Shown piece by piece: positions 1 to 6,946 of a DNA stretch of 7,174 nt. The translations under genes were made by a program, and so were the position numbers. The notes beneath the pieces are model-generated. The model was not told the DNA's origin. It made no database searches and saw only the letters and a program-made list of their open reading frames with translations. Origin of the DNA: JABABD01 sp965530995 (GTDB taxonomy: Bacteria; Bacteroidota; Bacteroidia; Flavobacteriales; Flavobacteriaceae); assembly GCA_965530995.1 (NCBI GenBank), contig CBESOB010000151.1, forward strand, positions 1-7,174, read 5' to 3'. Position 1 is the first letter of the stretch, and every line of letters starts with the position of its first letter.

Positions 1-331
1 CCACAATATCATCAACCACTTCTATCTTCACTCGTAGTAAGACTTTAATGTCTTCTAGATTCATAGTATAAAAGATGGAGCTCTCTGTTACCGTTGATTT
101 TATGTTAGGATGAAATTCTATTCCATTGATTAATACATTTTTATTGTTTGATATATTTCCCTTTAATACTGCATTGTTTTTTAAGAATTTGTATTGCTTT
201 ATTATTGGAAATTCAGTATCAACAGTCAATTCCAATTCATTCGAACTAATTGATTGATATTTGTTTGATTGAGAAAATGCTGTCAATGACAAAATCGAGG
301 TGATAAGTATGTGTAAAAGTTGTTTATTCAT
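1..331 (-). CDS. Secreted protein, N-terminal fragment; possible GH101-like (endo-alpha-N-acetylgalactosaminidase) protein
   Basis: The gene runs off the left edge; 110 residues are visible from an ATG at 331. Residues 1-20 form a Sec signal peptide (short basic start MNKQ, then a hydrophobic core LLHILITSILSLTAF), with cleavage likely near S20/Q21 and no lipobox Cys. From residue 31 it reads NELELTVDTEFPIIKQY, then a Gly-containing turn, VLINGIEFHPNI, a YTMNL strand and KIEVVDD. This spacing (TVD-x-x-FP-x-x-x-x-Y, then I-NG, then a YT strand) resembles, from memory, the galactose-mutarotase-like beta-sandwich at the start of the GH101 catalytic module. If so, the protein would cleave O-linked glycans or related structures, but no catalytic residues lie in the window. 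The domain begins right after the signal peptide, unlike the long multidomain Gram-positive enzymes. GC is about 28% by my count (94 of 331), far below the GH65 gene. The CDS is well supported; the family is tentative. Confidence 0.7.
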   Translation of the reverse strand, partial: MNKQLLHILITSILSLTAFSQSNKYQSISSNELELTVDTEFPIIKQYKFLKNNAVLKGNISNNKNVLINGIEFHPNIKSTVTESSIFYTMNLEDIKVLLRVKIEVVDDIV

Positions 332-402
332 GTTTTACTATGTATATGATTCATTTTTAATGAAGTAGAACGTATTCGTGCCCGCATACCATTGGCATGT
401 AA

Positions 403-540
403 ACCTGCCTCCTGCCATAATTATTGTGGCGGGCAAGTATGATTCCTACCTGCTCGCCACAAGGCAGGTCGTTTTGGTTTTATCGAGGCTTTCTGAGCGA
501 GACAGTTTTGCTTTTGCAAAATAGCGAAGGAAGCCGATCT
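403..540. repeat. Inverted-repeat-rich intergenic element, probably a dispersed flavobacterial repeat
   Basis: This block lies in the 312-base stretch (332-643) between the DUF6090 gene and the left partial gene. Nested arms are visible. ACCTGCCT (403-410) pairs with AGGCAGGT (462-469). Inside it, 424-435 pairs with 451-462 over 12 positions with one G:T (432/454) and a 15-base loop; the two arms share base 462, so they are alternative at that point. ACCTGC also recurs at 448-453. To the right, TTTTGC (506-511) pairs with GCAAAA (516-521) around a TTTT loop, inside a looser pairing of 482-491 with 531-538. GC is about 45-50% against about 30% in the flanks. The minus-strand reading of 540-421 resembles short spurious peptides I remember from many Flavobacteriaceae genomes, which suggests a multicopy element. 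That recollection is unchecked. The rest of 332-643 shows no gene or clear promoter. Confidence 0.6.
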
Positions 541-643
541 AAGGTTTCAATTTAGGAAAAATATTGTTGGGTTGATTAATTAAGTGCTTCGTGATTCGGA
601 AAAATGAATTATACATGTTGTTGTGCTTTGTTTAATTCTACAT

Positions 644-1411
644 CTATTTCGAATCCAATTCAATTTCGAGGCTGGACAAGACATCTTCAATGTCATTAAG
701 TAATGCATTAAAATCATCTATGAATCCCTTATGCTTGGCATAGTACCACCCAACAGTATTTTCAGTTAAACGAAATTCAAAGGATTCGGGATTATTGAAC
801 CACTCTCTCTCCTTGGGGTAGAACATATGAGATTCGTCAAATAAATCAGCCAAATAATTGCGATATTTGATATTTACTACCTTTTTATTCCACTCCCGCC
901 ATAAGTCGGTTGTGAAGGCATTGATTTCTTCCATTTGTTTGTCTACCACCTCATAAGTTCGATAAAGATTTATTACCTTGATTTTAAGATTTTCATTACT
1001 AATCAGATCTATTTTGGCAGTGTTAACTAGTTCTAGATAGGTGGTGTTTTGTAACGTCAAGTCTTGCGCATTAAATATTGGAAGTGAAAGATAATCCCTC
1101 AGATTCTTGTCCAAATTATTGTTTTTATGTGCAGCGTGTACATAGGAGTAGTTGCTTTGCTTCACACTTTCAGAGTTCAAAATCCGCTGTTTCAAATAGG
1201 CTGTGTCCGTCATTAAATCCGTCTGTAATCTTTTCAGATAAGTTTGTTCTAGTTGTCGGGCTTTCCTATACTCATTCCAGTTATTAACTTGCAATGCTAA
1301 TAGAATGCCTATCATGACAAGTAATATCTCGCCCATTGCATAAAGTATATACTTACTGAATTTATTTTCAGTTAGTAATCTTTGTCGAATTTTTCGAAAG
1401 AATTTTATCAT
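644..1411 (-). CDS. DUF6090 family single-pass membrane protein
   Basis: The 255-residue product has the hallmark start of the Bacteroidota DUF6090 family: a short basic cytoplasmic tail (MIKFFRKIRQRLL, 1-13), a loop with NKFSKY, one transmembrane helix at about 21-42 (YILYAMGEILLVMIGILLALQV), then the NNWNE signature at 43-47. The rest (about 48-255) is a charged, mostly helical domain predicted to face the periplasm, with no catalytic motif I can recognise. The family has no established function, and its members often occur in AT-rich accessory stretches. The start at 1411 is supported because the family signature begins at residue 1. It is 138 bases downstream of the GH65 gene and ends in TAG 312 bases before the next gene, so it may be transcribed alone. 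Sampled lines run near 33% GC, lower than the genes to its right. Confidence 0.9.
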   Translation of the reverse strand: MIKFFRKIRQRLLTENKFSKYILYAMGEILLVMIGILLALQVNNWNEYRKARQLEQTYLKRLQTDLMTDTAYLKQRILNSESVKQSNYSYVHAAHKNNNLDKNLRDYLSLPIFNAQDLTLQNTTYLELVNTAKIDLISNENLKIKVINLYRTYEVVDKQMEEINAFTTDLWREWNKKVVNIKYRNYLADLFDESHMFYPKEREWFNNPESFEFRLTENTVGWYYAKHKGFIDDFNALLNDIEDVLSSLEIELDSK

Positions 1412-1534
1412 TTGGTTAGTTGTTGGTCATAATGAAGGCTAACTCCTTTTAACTCAACAAAAGGTTGGTTTATAAGGAATAATATTAAGGGATAAACAAA
1501 CCTTTAGGTCGACTCTATAAATTAAATATAAGCG

Positions 1535-1554
1535 ATTAATTTGTATAAATTAAT
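1535..1554 (-). terminator. Weak AT-only hairpin at the end of the GH65 gene
   Basis: ATTAATTT (1535-1542) and AAATTAAT (1547-1554) form a perfect 8-base inverted repeat around a GTAT loop, overlapping the GH65 stop codon (TAA, 1552-1550). The stem has no GC pair and there is no clean U-run after it on the minus strand, so it is at best a weak terminator or an mRNA 3'-end structure. Confidence 0.2.
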
Positions 1555-3583
1555 TCCTAGTAAACGTCTTTTCATCAATACCAATACCTATCATTTTCAG
1601 GGATTTCCATTGCTTTGGCAATTTAGTATCCAGTTGGATGATTCCATTTTCGGTGATGTCCAAGCCGCCAATACCAAACAATACCGATTGCAGCATACCC
1701 CCAGCACCCGTAGCAAAATAAGGGTTGGTGCCACCAGCTGTTTCTGCAACCACGCCAAACGGAGGCATTTCATTGGGTTTGTAACTCTTTACGAACATAT
1801 CAAACGATTTTTGCACATCTCCCAAGCGCGCGTACAAGGCAGATAAAATAGCACCACCCATAGCCGGGCCATCTGGCGCCAAGCGCGGTTCGTAATATTT
1901 TAGGTCCTTGAGAATGTCTTCTCTTTTGGTAACAATTTTCAACGGATAGGCCAATAGATTCACATCAGCTTGTTTGATCACGACCCCATCATAGGTCTCG
2001 TTTTCTTTGGTCGTGCCATCAGGAAATTTCAAGATGGGGATATTCTCTGCCACATGTCGCCAATCCGGGTTGGCAGTGCGCCCCAAAGCTTCGGCTGCTT
2101 TCGAGGAGAACTCCAGGACCGTCTTCACCATACCGTTGGTAAAGGCATTATTATTTATATTCTCTTCCCACTCATTGGCACCGATCACATTATTTATTTC
2201 GTAGCGGCCTGTTCCTTTTCTTTCTACGCGACTCGACCAGAAATCGGCCACTTCTTTAAGTACCGGATAGCCACGTGTTTCTAGCCACTCTTTATCTTTG
2301 GTGACTTCGTAATACTTCCAAAAAGCCCAACCAACGGTCGCTGTGATATGTTGCTGAAAAGGTCCAGTCAAGGCCCAAACAGGAGTATCCTCAGAGCCAT
2401 CCTCGGCAGATTCCCACGGGAACATAGCGCCATCATAGCCATGAGCAAAAGCATTTTGCTTGGCGGCATCCAATCGCTCAAAACGATATTCTAAAAGCGA
2501 TTTGGCTATCTCCGGTTGGAGCGCCAATAAAGGTGGGAACATCCATAATTCGGTGTCCCAGAAAATATGTCCGTTATAACCTAGTCCAGATAATCCCATC
2601 GGCGATAACGAATAGGCCGTGCCTTTTCTCGCAAAGGAATACAAATGGTACATCGCTGAATGTACCGCGCGTTGCGATTCTACATCACCTTCGATAATGA
2701 TATCACTTTCCCATAGGGTATCCCATGCTCTTTTATGTGCACTTTCTAGGCGCTCCATGCCTTCTAGTTTCGCGAAAATGGTCAGTCGTTCGGCTTCGTT
2801 ATGAGGATCCGCATTATGCACAGATGAAATAGTCGAGCCAACAACTGCAAATCGGTAGGTCTCACCAGCTTTTAACTCTTTCTTGAATTTCATTAAATGC
2901 ATGTTATAATCCCAATCTTCATGAATGATGTCTGGCTCATGGTCATGTTTTTCAGGGAAAATAAACGAGGTGGATGTGGCGACTTTTTTCTTGCCAGGGC
3001 TAAAAGCCACCGAAGTCATCAACGGAATCAGGACATGTGGTCTATCGATCTCTGAATACAGATTGCGCACATCAGACAAGTGATCAGGCGCGGTGATATA
3101 ATTTATAGGAACGATGGAAACATTCTTTTTTGCAGTGATCTCGATAATACTCATCGCTGTAAATGGCAGATTACGAAGCGACATTAATTCTTGTTTAACA
3201 CTAACGCTACTCCCGACGTTAAAAGTCGTAGTGAGTTTACCACCTTTCATATCCAAAGTCTGAGCGTAATCAGTAATGTTTTGTCTACTTATACGTCTGC
3301 CATCTACCTCCAAATGCATATTCATATGGCTGAAGGTCTTAAGGATATTGCTCACACGACCTCGTTGGTAATAATCGTAAACGCCATTCAAAACCACATC
3401 TTTCACTTTCATGGGTTCGGGAGATGATACCAAGCCTACCATGCCGTTAGCAACGGTGACACCATAATAATTGTTAGGATCGATGTCCTGAGCTTCTATG
3501 TGCCACCCAGATTTCGATAGGTCCTGAGCAATGCCACTAAAAGCAATCAGCAAGCTGAAAACGAAGAGTGATTTTTTCATCAT
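1550..3583 (-). CDS. Secreted GH65 alpha-glucosidase, probably kojibiose (alpha-1,2-glucoside) hydrolase
   Basis: This 677-residue exported enzyme spans the whole GH65 fold. Residues 1-19 are a Sec signal peptide (MMKKSLFVFSLLIAFSGIAQ). About 24-285 form the N-terminal beta-sandwich and about 300-640 the (alpha/alpha)6 barrel, followed by a short C-terminal beta segment. GHIFWDTELWMFP (338-350) carries the substrate-binding FWD with D343, and FPWES lies at 388-392. The general acid is E471 in GANEWEEN. KQAD (537-540) and DGPAM (571-575) are family blocks. E614 in VVAETAGG matches the general base of GH65 hydrolases such as human PGGHG and Flavobacterium johnsoniae FjGH65A, whose catalytic pair I recall as E472/E616, almost the same numbering. 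Phosphorylases of the family lack this base and use phosphate. It should release glucose from kojibiose-type alpha-1,2 ends in the periplasm. The first of two tandem Met codons is used; it starts 13 bases after the esterase stop, indicating co-transcription. The exact linkage preference is inferred. Confidence 0.9.
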   Translation of the reverse strand: MMKKSLFVFSLLIAFSGIAQDLSKSGWHIEAQDIDPNNYYGVTVANGMVGLVSSPEPMKVKDVVLNGVYDYYQRGRVSNILKTFSHMNMHLEVDGRRISRQNITDYAQTLDMKGGKLTTTFNVGSSVSVKQELMSLRNLPFTAMSIIEITAKKNVSIVPINYITAPDHLSDVRNLYSEIDRPHVLIPLMTSVAFSPGKKKVATSTSFIFPEKHDHEPDIIHEDWDYNMHLMKFKKELKAGETYRFAVVGSTISSVHNADPHNEAERLTIFAKLEGMERLESAHKRAWDTLWESDIIIEGDVESQRAVHSAMYHLYSFARKGTAYSLSPMGLSGLGYNGHIFWDTELWMFPPLLALQPEIAKSLLEYRFERLDAAKQNAFAHGYDGAMFPWESAEDGSEDTPVWALTGPFQQHITATVGWAFWKYYEVTKDKEWLETRGYPVLKEVADFWSSRVERKGTGRYEINNVIGANEWEENINNNAFTNGMVKTVLEFSSKAAEALGRTANPDWRHVAENIPILKFPDGTTKENETYDGVVIKQADVNLLAYPLKIVTKREDILKDLKYYEPRLAPDGPAMGGAILSALYARLGDVQKSFDMFVKSYKPNEMPPFGVVAETAGGTNPYFATGAGGMLQSVLFGIGGLDITENGIIQLDTKLPKQWKSLKMIGIGIDEKTFTRN

Positions 3584-3596
3584 GAGTAAAAAGTTT

Positions 3597-4397
3597 TTAT
3601 AATGATTTAGAAAACAGCCATTTTAGTAGATCTGGTTCTGCAAAGGCATTGGTCCAACTGTCGTGATTGACGCCGGGATATATGGTCAATTTTACATCGG
3701 CCCCTTCGGCTTTCAAGGCATCATATATTTGTTGTGAGGATATAACGGGGACAACCGCATCAACTTCGCCATGAAAGATCCACCAGCTAGGGTTACTAAT
3801 ACGCTTCGCTATTTCGGGGTTTGCACCACCACAAATGGCAAAAGCCGCTGCAAACATCTTAGGATTGGCCTTTATCACATCAAAGGTTCCCATGCCACCC
3901 ATAGAGAGGCCTCCCACATAGAGGCGATTGGTATCCAAATTGAAATCTTTTTTAAGTTTTTTAACGAGGCGTTTCAATAATTCTTGATGGGTGATCTTAT
4001 CGACAGTTGCAGAGAATTTGATATTTGATTTACCATCTACCGTTGAGTGCTCATAATTACTCCAGGAGGCATCAGCTGCACATTGTGGAAATACCACGAC
4101 GGCAGGATAATCCGTGCGTATAGATGCCTTTAAAAAAAGCTTTGCGCCATGAGTCAATTGCAAAGCGTTATCGTTACCGCGTTCTCCTGACCCATGCAAA
4201 AATAGTATTAACGGGTACTTGACATTCGGGTTATAATTTTCAGGAAGTAATAGACGATAGGGAAGTGTATCGCCTTTATAGACGATCTTGTCTGCCTTAT
4301 ACTCGCCTAGGTCTTGACTTGTCATAGGATTGAAACTGATAGAAAATATACTTAATAACAGGATTACAGTAGTTCTAGATATGGGAAAATGAAGCAT
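3597..4397 (-). CDS. Secreted alpha/beta-hydrolase, COG4099-like predicted esterase/peptidase
   Basis: The product has 266 residues. A Sec signal peptide covers about 1-28 (hydrophobic core VILLLSIFSISF at 11-22, cleavage probably near the SQD at 27-29). The mature part is a single alpha/beta-hydrolase domain. HGSGERG (68-74) forms the oxyanion loop, and G-L-S-M-G (163-167) is the nucleophile elbow with S165. D213 lies in HGEVDAVVP and H245 in NHDSW, completing the Ser-Asp-His triad. The HGSGERG loop and small size fit the 'predicted peptidase'/phospholipase-carboxylesterase group (COG4099), relatives of CE1 esterases. No lid or carbohydrate-binding module is visible, so the substrate is unknown. 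It lies just upstream of the GH65 gene (13-base gap), so it may deacylate a glucoside before GH65 acts; that role is inference. It starts 40 bases after trmL with no Shine-Dalgarno sequence, as is usual in Bacteroidota. Confidence 0.85.
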   Translation of the reverse strand: MLHFPISRTTVILLLSIFSISFNPMTSQDLGEYKADKIVYKGDTLPYRLLLPENYNPNVKYPLILFLHGSGERGNDNALQLTHGAKLFLKASIRTDYPAVVVFPQCAADASWSNYEHSTVDGKSNIKFSATVDKITHQELLKRLVKKLKKDFNLDTNRLYVGGLSMGGMGTFDVIKANPKMFAAAFAICGGANPEIAKRISNPSWWIFHGEVDAVVPVISSQQIYDALKAEGADVKLTIYPGVNHDSWTNAFAEPDLLKWLFSKSL

Positions 4398-4437
4398 TCG
4401 CGATTGATTATTTTATGAAATTGAAAGCTACGAAAAT

Positions 4438-4890
4438 TTACTGAAAATGTTTCAGGCCTTCATAAACCACAATACCGACTGCATTTGCCAAGTTGAGGCT
4501 TCTTACATGATCACTATAGAGTGGTATTTTATATAGTTTTTCTCTATGTTTTTCGGTAATAGCACTAGGTAATCCCACGGATTCTTTTCCGAAGATCAAG
4601 AACATGTCCTCTTCAAATTCCAAAGACCAATGCGTTTTTTCGGCATGGCTTGAGAAAAATGCCATGGTCTTGTCCTTATGGGTTTCAAAGAATGCGTCTA
4701 TGGATTCATACGTATGGACAGAAAGATGCTGCCAATAATCCAATCCTGCACGTTTTAATCTAGTGTCATCAATTTCGAACCCAAGGGGTTTTACCAAATG
4801 CAGATTACAGTCTGATGCCAAAGCTAGCCGGCCAATATTCCCGGTATTATTGGGAATCTCAGGTTCGATAAGTACAATATTAAACGCCAT
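4438..4890 (-). CDS. trmL: tRNA (cytidine(34)-2'-O)-methyltransferase TrmL
   Basis: This 150-residue protein is a full-length SPOUT methyltransferase; the E. coli enzyme is about 157. TrmL uses S-adenosylmethionine to 2'-O-methylate the wobble base (C34 or cmnm5U34) of tRNA-Leu isoacceptors in the cytoplasm, acting as a homodimer. The family blocks are all present: IEPEIPNNTGNIGR at 8-21, RAGLDYW at 47-53, the FGKESVGLP turn at 100-108, and IPLYSDHVRSLNLANAV at 122-138, which builds the trefoil knot that binds the cofactor. The start codon lies 11 bases inside the end of the small membrane-protein gene, so translation is probably coupled to it. It is a housekeeping gene with no visible defect. 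Confusion with TrmH or TrmJ is unlikely, because the short length and the GLDYW and SLNLANAV blocks fit TrmL. Confidence 0.95.
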   Translation of the reverse strand: MAFNIVLIEPEIPNNTGNIGRLALASDCNLHLVKPLGFEIDDTRLKRAGLDYWQHLSVHTYESIDAFFETHKDKTMAFFSSHAEKTHWSLEFEEDMFLIFGKESVGLPSAITEKHREKLYKIPLYSDHVRSLNLANAVGIVVYEGLKHFQ

Positions 4891-5104
4891 TTTTTGAATT
4901 TATTTTTATAATGACCAATCGTAGCAATAACACAAACGGAAATCCGTGCATCAATGTATCGAACCAATCCATAAGCTGCATGCCATTGGCACCACCAGCG
5001 ATCCATTTAAGTTTTCCCCAGAAATGAGGTTCAGGGAAAAATGGTGCTAAACCTAGAGTTAGGCAAAGCAGTATGATGATTTTCCAGTCGTTCAGTATCT
5101 TCAT
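4880..5104 (-). CDS. Small conserved two-helix membrane protein of unknown function
   Basis: The 74-residue product has two likely membrane segments, about 8-22 (KIIILLCLTLGLAPF) and about 54-67 (GFPFVLLLRLVIIK). Between them is a Pro/Trp/Gly-rich stretch (FPEPHFWGKLKWIAGGANG, 23-41) followed by MDWFDTLMHG. From memory, close relatives occur across Flavobacteriaceae, often labelled 'RND transporter' without good grounds; it is far too small to be an RND pump. The reading frame is credible despite its size. Its ATG overlaps the trpA stop as ATGA (5104-5101) and its stop lies 11 bases inside trmL. The amino-acid pattern (conserved-looking WGKLKW and DWFD, basic C-terminal end) is also that of a real small membrane protein. 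Function is unknown; it is a candidate accessory or regulatory small membrane protein. Confidence 0.8.
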   Translation of the reverse strand: MKILNDWKIIILLCLTLGLAPFFPEPHFWGKLKWIAGGANGMQLMDWFDTLMHGFPFVLLLRLVIIKINSKNGV

Positions 5105-5862
5105 CTTATGTTTTTTATAAAGGTATCTATTGATTTGATCTCTTTGTTAGTTAAATGTTTGATGAAGGCAGAGCCAATAATAGCACCTTTTGCATATTGA
5201 GTGGCTTGCGTAAAAGTTTCATTGTCGCTGATTCCAAAACCGACGATTTGCGGGTTTTGAAGATGCATATCCGCTATCCGTTTGAAGTAGTTGGTTTGGG
5301 CATCGCCAAATCCAGATTGGCTTCCAGTCACACTCGCACTGCTGACCATATAGATGAATCCTTTGGAAACGGAATCAATATAACGAATACGCTCATCGCT
5401 GGTTTGTGGCGTAATTAAAAATACATTTATGAGACCATATGCCTCAAAAATGGATTTGTAATGCTCATCATAAATATCTACTGGCAAATCTGGTAAAATG
5501 AGCCCATCGATGCCAACTTCTTGACACTTCTTGCAAAATGCTTCAACCCCATATTGCAGTACAGGGTTAAAATATCCCATAATGATCAGTGGGATATCGA
5601 CTGTTTGTCTGATGGCCTTCAGCTGAGCGAAAAGGACTTCAGTGGTCATGCCATTTTTTAATGCCTGAGTGGAACTTGCCTGTATGGTCGGGCCATCCGC
5701 AAGCGGATCGCTAAAAGGCAACCCTATTTCAACCATGTCGACACCGCTCTTCTCAAGGTCTTGAATGATGGAAACCGTATCATGAAGTTCAGGATACCCT
5801 GCTGTAAAGTATATGGAAAGAAGCTTTTTATCTTCTTTTAGTTTCTGGTTTATTCTATTCAT
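5101..5862 (-). CDS. trpA: Tryptophan synthase alpha subunit
   Basis: TrpA cleaves indole-3-glycerol phosphate to indole and glyceraldehyde 3-phosphate and passes indole through a tunnel to TrpB, the last steps of tryptophan synthesis in the cytoplasm. The 253-residue TIM barrel is slightly shorter than the enteric enzyme (268), which is normal for this phylum. E45 in MVEIGLPFSDPLADGP (43-58) and D56 match the catalytic Glu49 and Asp60 of Salmonella, with the same 11-residue spacing. The Gly/Ser phosphate-binding motifs GFGIS and GSAF are in the C-terminal third, and LPDLPVD and VSSASVTG blocks are intact. The ATG lies 8 bases inside the end of the upstream lipoprotein gene, and its TGA overlaps the next ATG. 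trpB, normally adjacent, is not in the window; if present, it lies beyond the right edge. Confidence 0.97.
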   Translation of the reverse strand: MNRINQKLKEDKKLLSIYFTAGYPELHDTVSIIQDLEKSGVDMVEIGLPFSDPLADGPTIQASSTQALKNGMTTEVLFAQLKAIRQTVDIPLIIMGYFNPVLQYGVEAFCKKCQEVGIDGLILPDLPVDIYDEHYKSIFEAYGLINVFLITPQTSDERIRYIDSVSKGFIYMVSSASVTGSQSGFGDAQTNYFKRIADMHLQNPQIVGFGISDNETFTQATQYAKGAIIGSAFIKHLTNKEIKSIDTFIKNIR

Positions 5863-6946
5863 TGTTGAATTCTTTGTTCAGTTTTATAAAAACGGCTTTC
5901 TGAGCGTCATCAAGATTATCTGCTGTGAAAATCGACAGGCCACTGGCACCGTTCTCTTTTGCCAGTCGAATGGCTTTTTCAAGATCTTTGGGGTCTTTTA
6001 AAGCTGGACTGTACAGTCCAGAATAAATAGGAAAATCCACATCATTCACGCCTTGCTCCGTGGCGAAACCTATCCAATTGATGTTCTCTCTATAGAAGTT
6101 CTGGTATAGCATTGGGTAGGCGGCATCAAGGTTCCAATCGTTCCATGCTTGGCGCACCATCTGACGCGACATTTCAGGAAAAGGAAACACAGCGGCTGTC
6201 ATTTTATGGTCGTTTTCATGGGCAATGTCTACTAATTCATTAACGAGTGACGTCACCGCATTCAATCTATATTGTCGCCATTCTGTACTTAATTCTGGGT
6301 GTTCGAAATCCTGAGGGTCTTTGCCAAAGATCTTTTTAAAACCTTCGCGTGCTATTGGATGATAACCATAATCGTATTCGGGCATTTCATGGTCCTGGAC
6401 CAATCCATATTTTGGTTGCAGATCAGCCCCTAGAATAACATCCACATATCGTACATAATCCAAATGTATAGAGGCTAATCCTTCTACTTTAATGAGCTTT
6501 CGCACATTATTCTTTACATGCTCGCGGGCTTCAGGATGAAACGGACTCAGCCACTGATAATAATCTACATATGCCCTGTATTCAAGGGAGTTCTTGCCAG
6601 CACGATTAACAGCATACCATTCTGGATGTTGATTTGCAATGGTATCTCCCGGACGATTTAGGGTCCACATCCAAGCATGGACCTTGATGTTCTTTTGATT
6701 AGCTAACGGAATCAATTGTGTTAGGAATTCTGGCGAGGCACCAATAAGTATTTCAGAAATTCCAAGGGAATCATAAGCAGCAAGCTTTGTTTCCCATTTC
6801 GTGGTATCAAATTCACCGTCTTGATTGGTCCAAGTCGCAAAAGTGAAGGATTTCTTTGTTTCAGTTTGATTGTCAAGGGTTTCTTTCTTGACCTCATTGC
6901 AAGAAAATAGGAGGATAGCGAAGAAAATTGTAAGTATTCTTTTCAT
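5855..6946 (-). CDS. Lipoprotein, GHL10-like putative glycoside hydrolase
   Basis: The 363-residue product starts with a lipoprotein signal (MKRILTIFFAILLFSC) whose lipobox L13-F14-S15-C16 predicts acylation at C16 and anchoring in a membrane facing the periplasm or outside. The rest fits a TIM-barrel of the GHL10 / 'family 10 glycosylhydrolase' group. Visible blocks are WMWTLNRPGD (92-101), SPFHPEAREHVKN (134-146), the key strand SIHLDYVRY (159-167, with D163 as a likely active-site carboxylate), a Trp/Tyr-rich loop WNDWNLDAAYPMLYQNFY (268-285), and a final strand GASGLSIFTADNL (333-345). Substrates of this group are poorly defined. The start at 6946 overlaps the stop of the upstream gene as ATGA, and the TAG stop lies 8 bases into trpA. 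A lipoprotein glycosidase wedged before trpA is unusual. The family call is from motifs; the activity is unknown. Confidence 0.8.
   Translation of the reverse strand: MKRILTIFFAILLFSCNEVKKETLDNQTETKKSFTFATWTNQDGEFDTTKWETKLAAYDSLGISEILIGASPEFLTQLIPLANQKNIKVHAWMWTLNRPGDTIANQHPEWYAVNRAGKNSLEYRAYVDYYQWLSPFHPEAREHVKNNVRKLIKVEGLASIHLDYVRYVDVILGADLQPKYGLVQDHEMPEYDYGYHPIAREGFKKIFGKDPQDFEHPELSTEWRQYRLNAVTSLVNELVDIAHENDHKMTAAVFPFPEMSRQMVRQAWNDWNLDAAYPMLYQNFYRENINWIGFATEQGVNDVDFPIYSGLYSPALKDPKDLEKAIRLAKENGASGLSIFTADNLDDAQKAVFIKLNKEFNNE

Noticed and set aside
350..364. TTCATT/AATGAA inverted repeat upstream of the left partial gene as an operator
   Set aside because: It is six AT-rich pairs with a 3-base loop in an AT-rich stretch, so it is expected by chance.
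421..540. Minus-strand open frame of 39 codons inside the intergenic element
   Set aside because: It has no Met start, coincides with the inverted repeats, and its peptide looks like spurious translations of a repeat rather than a protein.
1078..1287. 69-residue plus-strand frame opposite the DUF6090 gene
   Set aside because: It is antisense to a recognised family member, and its Ser/Cys-rich composition is typical of chance frames.
1445..1464. CCTTTT/AAAAGG hairpin between the GH65 and DUF6090 genes as a terminator
   Set aside because: The stem is only 6 bases with an 8-base loop and has no T-run on the minus strand, so it is likely chance.
1412..1549. Bacteroidota-type promoter (TTG ... 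TAnnTTTG) upstream of the DUF6090 gene
   Set aside because: TTTG and TTG words occur on the minus strand, but none with the right TAnn prefix and spacing.
1541..3427. Several plus-strand frames of 61-104 codons opposite the GH65 gene
   Set aside because: They are antisense shadows of a full-length enzyme with intact motifs and show no domain or signal of their own.
4824..5006. 60-residue minus-strand frame overlapping the small membrane protein and trmL
   Set aside because: It is out of frame with two supported genes, is rich in Trp, Cys and Ile without a pattern, and has no coupled start.
5155..6001. Plus-strand frames opposite trpA (87 residues) and opposite the trpA/lipoprotein junction (62 residues)
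   Set aside because: They are antisense to well-supported genes and have no recognisable features.
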